Of a stretch of 64,000 nucleotides of DNA, positions 35,191-45,972 are shown one piece after another (the first letter of the stretch is position 1; each line of letters opens with the position of its first letter). The position numbers and the translations under genes are program-made. The notes under the pieces are model-generated. The model was not told where the DNA came from. It did no database searches and saw nothing but the letters and a program-made list of their open reading frames with translations. Origin of the DNA: Impatiens glandulifera (lineage: Eukaryota; Streptophyta; Magnoliopsida; Ericales; Balsaminaceae); NCBI RefSeq assembly GCF_907164915.1, contig NC_061862.1, positions 65,474,228 through 65,538,227 on the forward strand. The letters run 5' to 3'.

Positions 35191-37453
35191 TGATAGGATC
35201 GGCTTTATCAATAGAGACGGGGATCTGGCGATTGATGAAGGCTTATGAAAACGGTTTGAAAGAAATCTTGTTAGAGATTTAATTCACTTTCTATTCTACG
35301 CAAACCCTTGTAAACACTTGAAACAGAATTAAGTGCGGAAATGTTTACTTAGGTTTGAAGCTTCAGATCAAGAATAAAAAGATGACAGAAAAGAACAACA
35401 CAGCAGTTTGTTTATGGATGTTCGGAGCAAACTCTCATACGTCACCCCTTCTTCCAACCACCGGAAGGATTCACTATAATATACTTTGAATCAAATACAG
35501 TTTGCACGAATAGCTCACTGTTGAACTGAACATACTCTGTTCAACTTACAATATGATGAAGAATATCACTCAGCTAATACAATGCTTTGATTCTAACTCT
35601 CTCTTGATTAACACACAGTAAAGCAAGAAAGCAACTAATAGTTTCAGTAATCTGGATATAAAAAATGATCGATTGAATTCTCTATCTGCAATTCCAGCCG
35701 TTCGTCCGTTATCCTAAAGAATCTTTAAATATGAGCAGGAATCAATGGTCGAATCTTCATAATGATACGTGGCACTCTTTCATTGGAACGCCTCTATTGT
35801 ACACAGCAGACTCTAAATACAAGGATCGTGGTCGTACACAACATGTAGTGCGCCGAATATTCTTCAGAGATTTACTTGCAAAACAAGTAGTGGGAAGGAT
35901 ATTGGCTTACGTGTCATTGGTTGATTGGTTTCGTCTGGCTGTCGTACTGATCTTCACTAGAGAGTGGAGCAGGAGTAGCGTACAGCTATAGCACGTGGGT
36001 AGGCAGGTGCTAACTTCAAGCAACTGCTTAAGCAAGGCATTAGACGTATTTATATTAGAAGACCTCGTCTAATGAAAATCAAACGTCCCCGTCTAATAAT
36101 AGAATCCATTAGACCACCTAGTCTAATGGGATTAGACTTACGTCTAATTACAATCACTTCAGACTAATCTGAAGGAGTTAGACTGCACGTCTAACTTTCA
36201 CAAGTTAGACTGCACGTCTAACTTTCACAAGTTAGACTGCACGTCTAACTTTCACAAGTTAGACTGCACGTCTAACTTTCTCTTTCCATTAGACTGCACG
36301 TCTAACTCCACGAGTTAGACTTCACGTCTAATTACGGTTCTACTTCAGACTAGTATGAAGGAGTTAGACTCCACGTCTAACTTTCACAATTCATTAGACT
36401 GCACGTCTAACTCCACGAGTTAGACTGCACGTCTAATTACGGATTCATTAGACTGCACGTCTAACTCCACGAGTTAGACTGCACGTCTAATTACAGATTC
36501 ATTAGACTGCACGTCTAACTCCACGAGTTAGACTGTACGTCTAATTACTGATCCATTAGACTGCACGTCTAACTCCACGAATTAGACTGCACGTCTAATT
36601 ATGGATCCATTAGACTGCACATCTAACTCCACGAGTTAGACTGCACGTCTAATTTCGAGTCTATTAGACTACACGTCTAACTCCATGAGTTAGATTGCAC
36701 GTCTAATTACGAATCCATTAGATTGCACGTCTAACTCCACGAGTTAGACTGCACGTCTAATTCCGAGTCTATTAAACTACACGTCTAACTCCACGAGTTA
36801 GATTGCACGTCTAATTATGAATCCATTAGACTGCACGTTTAACTCCACGAGTTAGACTGCACGTCTAATTCCGAGTCTATTAGACTGCACGTCTAACTCC
36901 ACGAGTTAGACTGCACGTCTAATTACGAATCCATTAGACTACACATCTAACTCCACGATTTAGACTGCACGTCTAATTCCGAGTCTATTAGACTATACGT
37001 CTAACTCCACGAGTTAGACTGCACGTCCAATTACGAATTCATTAGACTACACGTCTAACTCCACGAGTTAGACTGCACGTCTAATTCCGAGTCTATTAGA
37101 CTGCACGTCTAACTCCACGAGTTGACTGCACGTCTAATTACGAATCCATTAGACTGCACGTCTAACTCCACGAGTTAGACTGCACGTCTAATTCCTCTAG
37201 TTAGATTGCACGTCTAACACCGCTTAGTTAGACTACACGTATAACTTCGCTAGTTAGACTGCACGTCTAACACCATGCATCTAATACCAAATCGGTCTAA
37301 TGAACCTCATTAGAACCAAGTCTAGTGAAATCTGATTTCGATACACCTGCATCAAAAACAATTAGACGCATATATAATCCATTCATCATTTCATCATCAA
37401 AATTCCAATAGTCAAACTATTTCAACACTTAGTCAAAATAATTTGACCCAACA
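35191..37453 (+). mobile_element. Solo LTR 1 (plus orientation)
   Basis: It begins TGATAGGATCGGCTTTATC and ends TTTGACCCAACA, with no internal retrotransposon sequence attached. The flanks are GGTTT (left) and AGTTT (right), a 4/5 match to a 5-bp target duplication. It interrupts the minus-strand transposon frame (37454 on one side, 35190 on the other). The first ~830 bases are unique LTR sequence (with a GTCACCCCTTCTTCCAACC block), followed by the palindromic array. The same LTR occurs inverted at 38539-40459, which independently confirms both ends. Confidence 0.9.
36177..37270 (+). repeat. Palindromic VNTR inside solo LTR 1
   Basis: A dense array of the imperfect palindrome TTAGACTGCACGTCTAA spaced about 27 bases apart. 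It is organised mostly as a 54-bp unit in which two palindromes are joined by CTCCACGAG and separated from the next pair by TTACGAATCC or TTCCGAGTC. The first copies use CTTTCACAAG as linker. I judge roughly 35-40 palindromes by eye. Each contains ACGT, in the context CACGTC/GACGTG. Confidence 0.95.
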
Positions 37454-38538
37454 AGTTTGATTCGCAGATTCTGCAGGCTCATCCACATGAGGCTCTTCCA
37501 CATGGGGGTTGTTACTAAATAATTTTTTGTGTCTGTACATGTTCTTATACCTCTTCCTCTTCCTCTTTGGCTGATCTTCCTCTTCGTGTGATACCTCTTT
37601 GGGTGATACCCATTTGGGTGATACCACTTCGGGTGGTACATGTTCGGGTGGTATTTCAAATCGAAAATATGTGGTTTTATTAGCTTGAGCAACATCAGCA
37701 GCTTTAACATGGGGTATTTCAACTCGATCCTCTAATGGTTGAGGTTCTTCTATAAGGGTGCCTTTTTGAAATAATTGTGAATAACACATCTGATAAATTT
37801 ATTTATGTATATTGTCTCGTACAAGACATGGATGGATGACTGAAATAGGACAGATGGATTGCCTTGTTGTTGTTGTGATGATGATGCTACATCTGCCAAA
37901 AATTGTGTTGCTTTTACTGTATTTTTGATAGATCTAGACATGTTGTGTGCAGATCTAGAAATATTTTATAAGGCTTTTTTAACGATGGAGGAGGTTAATA
38001 TCTGAGGCTCATCCTCTCCAATCTGAGCCCCATCCACATGATCTGCATTGACATGATCATGATCATCATCCACATGATCATGATCATCATCATTATCATC
38101 CACCTGATCTAACACCCCCTCTCGCACCTCATCTAGAAGTGGAAGACGTCTAACATCCCTTCCATATCTAAATCCTCCTTGATTTATTTTCATCTTAATC
38201 CTACTATGCATATTATTGTCATTCCAACATGACAAATTCAGTTTAGGGTCAACAACCATATCCATGTAGAACAACTAAAATAATAAATAATATGTTAAAA
38301 CATTTACATTAACATTTGAATAAACCACTGAATTAAAGTATTGACAAAAATTTCTTACAATGAGAAATGTTTGTGGTCCAATTAAATGACGTGTTTCATT
38401 TTTTGTCCACTTTTGGTAGCCTTTAACTAAGCCTTTCATTGCGAAATCGCACATGTTTAAGTGTCAGATATTATCGACATCAAATAATGATTTCAAGATT
38501 TTAAATCTGCCTATGGCATCTGTGAGGTCTGGAGAAAG

Positions 38539-40459
38539 TGTTGGGTCAAATTATTTTGACTAAGTGTTGAAATAATTTAACCATTAGAATTTTGATGATG
38601 AAATGAATTATGCGTTTTGATGTAGGTGTATCGAAATCATATTTCATAAGACTTGGCTCTAATGAGGGTCATTAGACCGATCTCGGCATCAGATGCAAAG
38701 AATTAGACGTGCAGTCTAACTCAACAGAGTTAGACGTGTAGTCTAATGAATGCAAAGAATTAGACGTGCAGTCTAACTCAATGGAGTTAAACGTGCAGTT
38801 TAATAATGCAAAGAATTAGACGTGCAGTCTAACTCAACGGAGTCAGACGTGTAATCTAATGAATGCAAAGAATTAGACGTGCAGTCTAACTCAGCGGAGT
38901 TAGACGTGCAGTCTAATAGATCTCGGAATTAGACGTATAGTCTAATGTATACAGAATTAGACGTGCAGTCTAACTCAGCGAAGTTAGACGTGCAGTCTAA
39001 TATATGCGGAATTAGACGTGTAGTCTAACTTAGTGGAGTTAGACGTGTAGTCTAACTCAGTGGAGTTAGACGTGTAGTCTAATATATTTGGAATTAGACG
39101 TGCAGTCTAACTCAGCGGAGTTAGACGTGCAATCTATTGGAATGAGAAAATTAGATGTGCAGTCTAATGGATTGTGAAAGTTAGACGTAAGTCTAACTCC
39201 TTCAGACAAGTCTGAGGTAGAACTGGAATTAGACGTGCAGTCTAATGATTAGTGAATGATTAGACGTGTAGTCTAATTAGTGAAAGTTAGACGTAAGTCT
39301 AACTCCTTCAGACAAGTCTGAGGTAGAACCGGAATTAGACGTGCAGTCTAACTCAGTGGAGTTAGACGTGCAGTCTAATGGTTATTGGATAATTAGACGT
39401 GTAGTCTAATTAAGTGAAAGTTAGACGTAAGTCTAACTCCTTCAGATTAGTCTGAAGTGATTGTAATTAGACGTAAGTCTAATTCTATTAGACCAGACGG
39501 TTTAATGGACTCTGTTTTTAGACGGGGATGTTAATTTCATTAGACTGATTTTCACAATCCGTCTAACTGAAATACGTCTAATGCTAAACTTAAGTAGTTT
39601 GCTTGAAGCTAGCACCCCCGCCTACCCACGTGCTATAGCTGTATCCTACTCCTACTCCACTTTCTAGTGAAGATCAGTACAACAACTATATGGAACCAAT
39701 CAACGAATGCCACGTAAGAGAATTTTCCTCATATTACTTGTTTTGTAGGTACATCTCTGATGGAATATTCGGCGCACTACCAGTGGTGTACGGCCACGTT
39801 CCTTGTGCTCAGAACCTGCTGTGTACAATGGAGGCTCTCCAATGGAAGAGTGTCACGTATCATTCTAAAAGATTCGACCGTTAGCTCCTGCCCAGTATTT
39901 AACAAATCTCAAGGACAACGGACAATCTGCCTCACGAACTGCCAGATTTTACAAAGAGTCAATCGATAATTCTGCTTGCTATTCCAGAGAGAGAAATCAA
40001 GCCTTATATTGTGAAGTTGCTTTCCTGATTGTACTGTGTGTGAATCAAGAGAGAGCTAGAATCAAAAACACCTTTAGCTGAGTGATATTCTTCATCTTAT
40101 AAATTGAACAGAGTGTGTTCTGTTCAATAGTGAGCTAAGTGTGTGCAAACTGTATTTGATTCTAATCATATTATAGTGAATCCTTCCGGTGGTTGGAAGA
40201 AGGGGTGACGTAGGAGAGTTTCTCTGAACATCCATAAACAAATTGATGTGTTCTTTCATTTCTGTCATCTTTTCATCTTTCATCTTGAGCTTCAAACCCA
40301 AGTAAACAATTCCGCCTTGAATCTGTTTCAAGTGTTTACAAGTGTTTGCGTAGAATAGAAAGTGAATTAAATCCCTAACAGGATTTCTTTCAAACCGTTT
40401 TTCGTAAGCCTTCATCAATAGCCAGACCCCCGTCTCTATCAATAAAGTCGATCCTATCA
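38539..40459 (-). mobile_element. Solo LTR 2 (minus orientation) with perfect target duplication
   Basis: The same LTR family as 35191-37453, in the opposite orientation (minus strand TGATAGGATCGACTTTATT to TTTGACCCAACA). It is flanked by GAAAG at 38534-38538 and 40460-40464, a perfect 5-bp duplication, so its ends are exact. It is 1921 bp, shorter than its partner because its palindromic array is shorter. It carries no internal region, so it is a product of LTR-LTR recombination. The superfamily cannot be settled from the LTR alone. It interrupts the minus-strand transposon frame. Confidence 0.93.
38700..39430 (-). repeat. Palindromic VNTR inside solo LTR 2
   Basis: The array of TTAGACGTGCAGTCTAA (the complement of the LTR 1 motif), with linkers CTCAGCGGAG and similar in place of CTCCACGAG. 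It has fewer and less regular units than LTR 1, and an AACTCCTTCAGACAAGTCTG block is interspersed near 39190-39320. The copy-number difference between two LTRs of one family shows the array is unstable. Confidence 0.93.
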
Positions 40460-41129
40460 GAAAGTTGTTGACAATATAGACTACAATGTCTATCTTAAAA
40501 TTATTGTCAACAGCTCTGTTGTTTAGAATCATATGCAGCATTGCAATTGTGTTTAGACCGGAACTATTTTGTTGTATTTCCCATCGTCTCCTACACTGCC
40601 TCAACAGTTGATCATATTCGGGGGACTCTCTATCATTTCAATTGACTCAACAATTTGAATTTCCCCTCTCGGGATGCCCAGTACGCACTAAATATTCTCT
40701 TCTTCAATTTTAATTTTCTCGTCATTTTGTAGGTTGATCGTACAATTACCGTTGGCCCTAATGAGGTAAGAAGACATTTCGCATGGACATTTTGAAATGC
40801 CAAGTGTAAGAAGCCCTCCTAAGCCTATGATCTTCATTGCCTCTTTTTGTCAATTGTTGAATTAGTTTGAAGGGCCAAATGACGAAGTCCTAGTTCTGAA
40901 AATGTTGTGTTCAGATTTTCTTGGAGAGGGTGGTGAGGTAACGGGAGATGGGGGAGGTGAGGGAACTGGAGTTGAGGAAGTTGGAAATGAGGAAGCTATA
41001 GCAGTAATGACAAGCAATGAAAAATTTTATATCGAGGGCCGACATTTCCTTTTATATACTCTACAAAAAAAAATAACAGATAAATGAAGCACGATTAAAA
41101 GATATAAAAGTGCTTAAACTGGAAATTCA

Positions 41130-41540
41130 AGTTTTATTACCATGTTATGAACATTGTTCCCGGACATGGCCAACAATATTCCCTAACTCAGATACAGAAA
41201 CCAGAAACACAGTTAAATACAATTTCCAAATATTAAATCAAGTTCACGACTACAAGTCATATTATCATATTTCCAAACTATATCATCTTATTGTTCCCAA
41301 ACATATATATGGTCATATCCAGAACCATTGTTCCCTAAAATGGACATGTCCGGGACCATTGTTCCCTAACTCAGATACATAAACACAATTAAATACAGTT
41401 TCCAAAATATTAAATCAAGTTCACGACTACAAGTCATATTATCATATCCGAGAAAACACTAAACCCTAAATCAAGTTCACGACTACAAGTCATATTATCA
41501 TATCCGGGAAAACACTAAACCCTAAATCAAGTTCTACAAG
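41130..41540 (+). repeat. Nested short tandem repeats at right side of the Mutator-like region
   Basis: Two kinds are seen. The GTTCCC/GGACATG motif also found at 33.5 kb recurs near 41150 and 41285-41370. A ~56-bp unit beginning TCAAGTTCACGACTACAAG and ending ACACTAAACCCTAAA is repeated twice in full (41415-41525), with an earlier related copy near 41240 and a broken third copy. Confidence 0.85.
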
Positions 41541-41640
41541 ATCATACACGGGAACTTACTTTTTGTAAGTCTTAAACTTGGATGTAGTAAAAGGAATCTG
41601 ATTTCTTGAAAAGTAAAAATAAACGATTTCAGAGTTTTAG

Positions 41641-42720
41641 TTGTTCGCTAACATTGTTGTTCGACATTTATTTTATAGCTTACCATTTTCGAAGCTCAGA
41701 ATGAAAAAGAAATCGCAGAAGTCCGAAATCGTGGTAGAAAGAATAAAATATCGCCGAAGTTCTAAGTTGTGGAAGAAGGAAATGTTCGAAAATGGAGAAA
41801 AATCGCAGAACGGAAGAAGATTGAAAGATTCGAAAATAGAGAGAGTGAGAAAGAGAGAGAATGGAGAGGGAGAGAATTAAAAAAATAAAAAATAAATATT
41901 CTTATTAAAAAAAAAATATTTATCTTGTCTCTTATGACTTGTTTTTCCACGGGTGCCAGTCAGGTGGAGCGGAACGTCTCCTTGTCATTTTTCATTTCAA
42001 AAATAATATATTTTTGTGATTGAAGTTTTAAAATTTATTTTTTATTGATTTAATAAGTAATTCAATCTCTTAATATAGAATTTTAATACATGTTATATTA
42101 AAATAATATAAAATATATTAATTAAATTTATGAAGTACTAAATTTTATTTTATAAATATTATCAACTTAATTTTTTTAAATGAGATAAATGGTATTTTTG
42201 TCCCTTAACTTTATATGAATTCTCAATTACTATTTAAGTTAATGGAATAATTTATAGATTATTTCAATAATCTTATTTTGTATAAATTTTAAAATTGTAA
42301 TTTTTTTGATAAAATAAATAATTTAAAAATAATAAAAATATATAATGATAAAATTTATATTTTTAAATTATTTTAATATTTTAATTAATAAATTAAACGA
42401 TATAATTGATAATAACTGTAAATATAAAATAATAAAATTAATTATAAAAGGTCCTAGAAGACATGTTAATTTTGCTCAAAACTAATTAATAAGTATAAAA
42501 TATATTGTCAATCACTTTAAAAGTTAATCCCATTACTTAAATACATATTTTATATTTGTTAATTTAATATTAAAAATTTTAATATTTAAAAAGGTTATAA
42601 TTACATTCCTTTAAAAATTAATTTTCAAATGGAAAACCTAAATTATTTTAAATTTATTTAAAGAATCAATTAATATTAGTTAATTACAAAAAATAAAGAA
42701 AATAAAATAAAATACCTTTC
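41641..42720. other. Gene-free DNA left of the DUF4336 gene
   Basis: A purine-rich GAGAGA stretch near 41840-41880 and then about 750 bases of extremely AT-rich DNA. No gene or RNA is seen. The sequence near 41945-41960 (CCACGGGTGCCAGTCA) loosely mirrors 30569-30590 and may be the right terminus of the Mutator-like element. Confidence 0.35.
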
Positions 42721-42735
42721 ACAACATCGTCCATC

Positions 42736-42741
42736 CACGTG
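42736..42741 (+). promoter_or_regulatory. G-box (CACGTG) upstream of the DUF4336 gene
   Basis: A perfect CACGTG in the context CCACGTGTCC lies about 120 bases before the start codon. This context is bound by bZIP/bHLH factors in plants and is common in light- or ABA-responsive promoters. Its activity here is inferred from position only. Confidence 0.45.
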
Positions 42742-42859
42742 TCCAATCCATAGCCTGTAAAAACACAAGCCTTCTTTCTTGGCGCGTAGCAAAACAGTCA
42801 TCTTTACTTAGGGGGCAGTTTTAACTAATCGCCCTAAAATTGAAAGCTTTCTTCTCTAG

Positions 42860-45398
42860 ATGGCCGGAGCTATGGCTGTAGGCTCAACCCAATCCACCAT
42901 TTTCCCGAATCCAATCTCCTCCACCGAATCAAATTCCACCTTTCTTGGTGGATTCGCCTTAAAGTGTTTCCCACAGTCAAAATTCAGAAAGGTTAACAAA
43001 TCTGGATATTCCGTCAAGCTCGTAGTCGCTTCCACCGGCGGCGGCGCCGCCACCGGAGATGGGTCCGGAAGATTTTATCTTAATTTTACTGGGTTTCCTT
43101 TTCCTCTTGGACCTTTCTTGAATAGGCGTACTATCAGGACTGAGGTTAGTTAAGTTCATTTTCAAATCCACTCTTTTACTTATTATCTCTTTCATTCTCT
43201 CTAGCTTTCTCACACACACACACAGAGAAACACTTTTAGGTTGTGAAGGATTGCATATGGCTGTTTGAACAAGAACAAGCATTGGGATTCAGTAGTGTAT
43301 CAACAAACATAAGAATGACAGTTATAAAGTTGAAATCTGGTGGATTATGGATTCATGCTCCAATTGCTCCAACAAAGGAATGTATTCAGGTCTTGATTAA
43401 TTAAACATCAAACTAAAGTTTTATCTACATAATTTGATTGGGATTTTGAATTGATATTTTTTTTATGTTTGTTTATAACACTGTGTAGCTTGTTAAGGAA
43501 CTGGAAGCACCTGTAGAATACATTGTGCTGCCTACATTTGCATATGAACATAAGATATTTGTGGGTCCGTTTTCTAGGAAATTCCCACTTGCTGAGACGT
43601 GGGTGGCACCAAGGCAGTGGAGTTGGCCTCTCAATTTGCCACTTGAATTTTTTGGGATTTTTAGAGCTAAGATATTGAAAGATGGAGATTTGTCTACCCA
43701 ATGGAGTGATGAGATTGAACAGAAGATTCTCAGTTCACCAGAAGTTGGTAATACATGCACAAAAGAAAACCTTGATTTCATCATGATTTCTAGCAATACA
43801 AACAATGGTTTCGATGAAACAAAAGTAGAAAAGAAGAAGAAATAGGGAAAGGGGAAAAGATCTTGATATTAGGCAGTTTTTGTTGTGTTTGTTTGGTTGA
43901 ATGTCATTTACTTGAAGCACCCATCCTACTAATTTAGTGATAAGAGGCTTTGATTAAAAGGCTTATCACCTTCAAGAGCTTGTTTGATCTAGGGTTATTT
44001 GAAGAAAAAAATCAAGATTATGAAATTAAAATGTTTGTTCGATGAAAAAATAGATTGTTTGAATTAAATTACTAAAATATTTTATTTATAATTAATATTT
44101 ATTTTTTAAATAAATAAAACGGAGTAAATTGGTATTTGTTTTGATGATTTTATTGAGGTTGTTGATGATAAGGGATTTTTTTTTTAAATCCAAATAACCC
44201 AAGATTAAACAAGCTCGAGGTTATTTCTCATTCTCCTTATCTTTTTGTTTGGCTAAAATATTACTTTAACTTGGCATTGCATTTTATGTAAAAAAAATTT
44301 TAAACTTCGTTTTTTTTTTCAGGCATTGGTCCATACGTTGAAGTGGCATTCTACCACAAGCCTTCAAGAACATTGCTAATAACAGACGCTGTCATTTTTG
44401 TTCCAAGAAAACCGCCATCATGCATTAGCAAAGAATCGTTGTTAGCGTCTGCAAAGAATGGTTTGGCCGTAAAAATTCTAAGCAAAGGAAAGGAAGTGTC
44501 CGAGGAACCAGTTGTGGACAATGAAAAAAACAGACAAAAAGGTCATCTTTTGTATGCTTATTTTATTACAAGAAATATGCAAAGCTGAAATATGCTAGTT
44601 TTTTTCCTTTGTTTTATTATATAGGCTGGGAAAGAATGGTTCTACAGATCTTGTTCCTAGGACCGTCGAATCTTTTGGAACCCAACGCCACCTTCGCCCA
44701 AATGTCGCAGAAGTTGATCGTTTCGCCAATAGTGAAGACTTTGGTTTTCAGCAAAGTTCCAGAAAAGGTAAGAATAAAATTGGCTTTATTTATAACAACA
44801 AAAGATTGATGGTATGAAACTTTGTCAATCTGAATAGGGGAACAAAAGAAAAACATCTACATAAGATTTCTAGACCACAATCCAGAAATTTAGCACAAAT
44901 GTTGATAACATGTACTCACATTGTTAATATATTAAGGGTAAAATGATTAAATTCCAAATATGAAAAATGGATAAAAAGTTGCCAGTTTTTTACTTTGTGA
45001 TGGAGATTGTAACGAAATATCAGTTTTCAAATAAGCTCAAAGCTAATGTTTGTTCTATTGTTTTTCTTTTCTCATTATAATTGTAATTTTTGAAGGTGAG
45101 AGATTGGGTTGATGGGATCACAAAAGAGTGGAGATTCAAGAGAATAATACCTGCCCATTTTGCTGCTCCTATTAATGCTAGCAGATCAGATTTCCTTGCA
45201 GCTTTTGCATTCCTCGACGATCTCTTGGGTGAACGATACATTACCCGATCTCCTTCTTTATCTACATTGTTCGCATCTCTATTGGGTAAGGCCAGCAGTT
45301 ACTTCCCACCAGATGACATGAGGACCTTATCGTCTCTTGACGACTTTTTGGTCTCTGTTGGAGCTGTCAAGAAGACTGTCTCAGGCCGGAAAAGGTGA
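42860..45398 (+). CDS. DUF4336 protein, probably plastid-targeted
   Basis: Six exons with GT-AG borders: 42860-43144, 43240-43389, 43489-43747, 44323-44541, 44625-44767, 45096-45398, giving 452 aa. The first exon (95 aa) is rich in S/T/A/G and poor in acidic residues, like a chloroplast transit peptide, and is poorly conserved in character. From ~residue 125 the sequence (MTVIKLKSGGLWIHAPIAPT, FAYEHKIFVGPFSRKFP, WVAPRQWSWPLNLPLEFFG, GPSNLLEP, HFAAPINA) is the highly conserved DUF4336 domain of plants and cyanobacteria, thought to be related to the metallo-beta-lactamase fold. Biochemical function is unknown. The gene converges on ClpB3, with stops 574 bases apart. It is intact; introns 1 and 2 are short and intron 3 holds a MITE. 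Confidence 0.92.
43976..44216. mobile_element. MITE family 1 copy, DUF4336 intron 3
   Basis: The best-preserved ends of the family: GAGCTTGTTTGATCTAGGG at the left and AAGATTAAACAAGCTC at the right, as inverted repeats of about 25 bases, adjoining GGTTATTTG and CAAATAACC. Confidence 0.75.
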
Positions 45399-45972
45399 CC
45401 CACATTGGAGGAAAAAGGGGCCACAAAGTTAAAGTGTTTATAGTGAAAGTTTTCTAATATCTATGTGTTGTTTAATGCATTTGTAATCAATTTTACTTTT
45501 AGTTACAAAAAATAAGCAAATAACAGAGTTTAATGTTTTTTACTGTTTACATATTCTCAATATAGGTATAAATCGTGACAGAGATATCAAAATTTCCCGA
45601 CAAGTTACATATCAAAATTGCAATAATAGAAATATCACAAAACTGGCAAGAGTTCTTCACCAAGACAATCTCCAACGCTTGGAAGCATTTAGGGACAATT
45701 ATGTGTTCTAGGTCAATCTTGGTTCTTCCATTTGTTTCTGGAATTCCTATTTATTGTCTCTGTTTGTCATGATCTATTGGTTAAAACAACCTCAAGAGTT
45801 GAAAATAAGCATATGCATCCATACTTACAAACTCAATGTGAAAAGAGATATGGTAAAAAAAATATGGAAATCTATATAATCACTTATTAGTTTCGGTCTT
45901 CACATATACTCAAGTAAAAAAAAAGTTAATATTTCTTTCACAATTGATCGTAACATTTATCGAGCAGAGAAA
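45399..45972. other. Shared 3' flank of convergent genes
   Basis: Lies between the DUF4336 stop and the ClpB3 stop and presumably holds both 3' UTRs. No further coding sequence is supported. Confidence 0.5.

Larger units (their letters stand above)
33990..40604 (-). pseudogene. Probable Ulp1-like (C48) transposon protein, fragmented
   Basis: Minus-strand coding remnants lie on both sides of two inserted solo LTRs: 40604-40460; 38538-37966 (GRFKILKSLFDVD, CDFAMKGLVKGYQKW, HLIGPQTFLI, then an acidic D/H-rich stretch); 37789-37454 (E/P/K-rich with KRKRKR); 35190-35040 (EEEEEVNQTK, KRKRRK, ending DAPLS-stop); and 34335-33990 with KLPWKDCQNKMDCGIYNA. The DCG context resembles the catalytic-cysteine region of Ulp1/SENP peptidases. 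Plant MULEs of the Kaonashi type carry such a gene beside mudrA. The catalytic His and Asp were not located, so the peptidase call is tentative; coding origin and pseudogene status are firmer. Confidence 0.42.

Noticed and set aside
35731..35991. 86-codon plus-strand open frame
   Set aside because: It lies inside the unique part of solo LTR 1. The same region in LTR 2 does not preserve the frame.
36177..39430. CRISPR-like array of short palindromic repeats
   Set aside because: The spacing and palindromes superficially fit, but the linkers are repeated, not unique. There are no cas genes, the repeats lie inside LTRs bounded by target duplications, and the genome is a plant.
40092..40604. 170-codon minus-strand open frame
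   Set aside because: It is a chimera: its first ~48 codons are transposon coding remnant and the rest is the start of solo LTR 2. It is not a gene.
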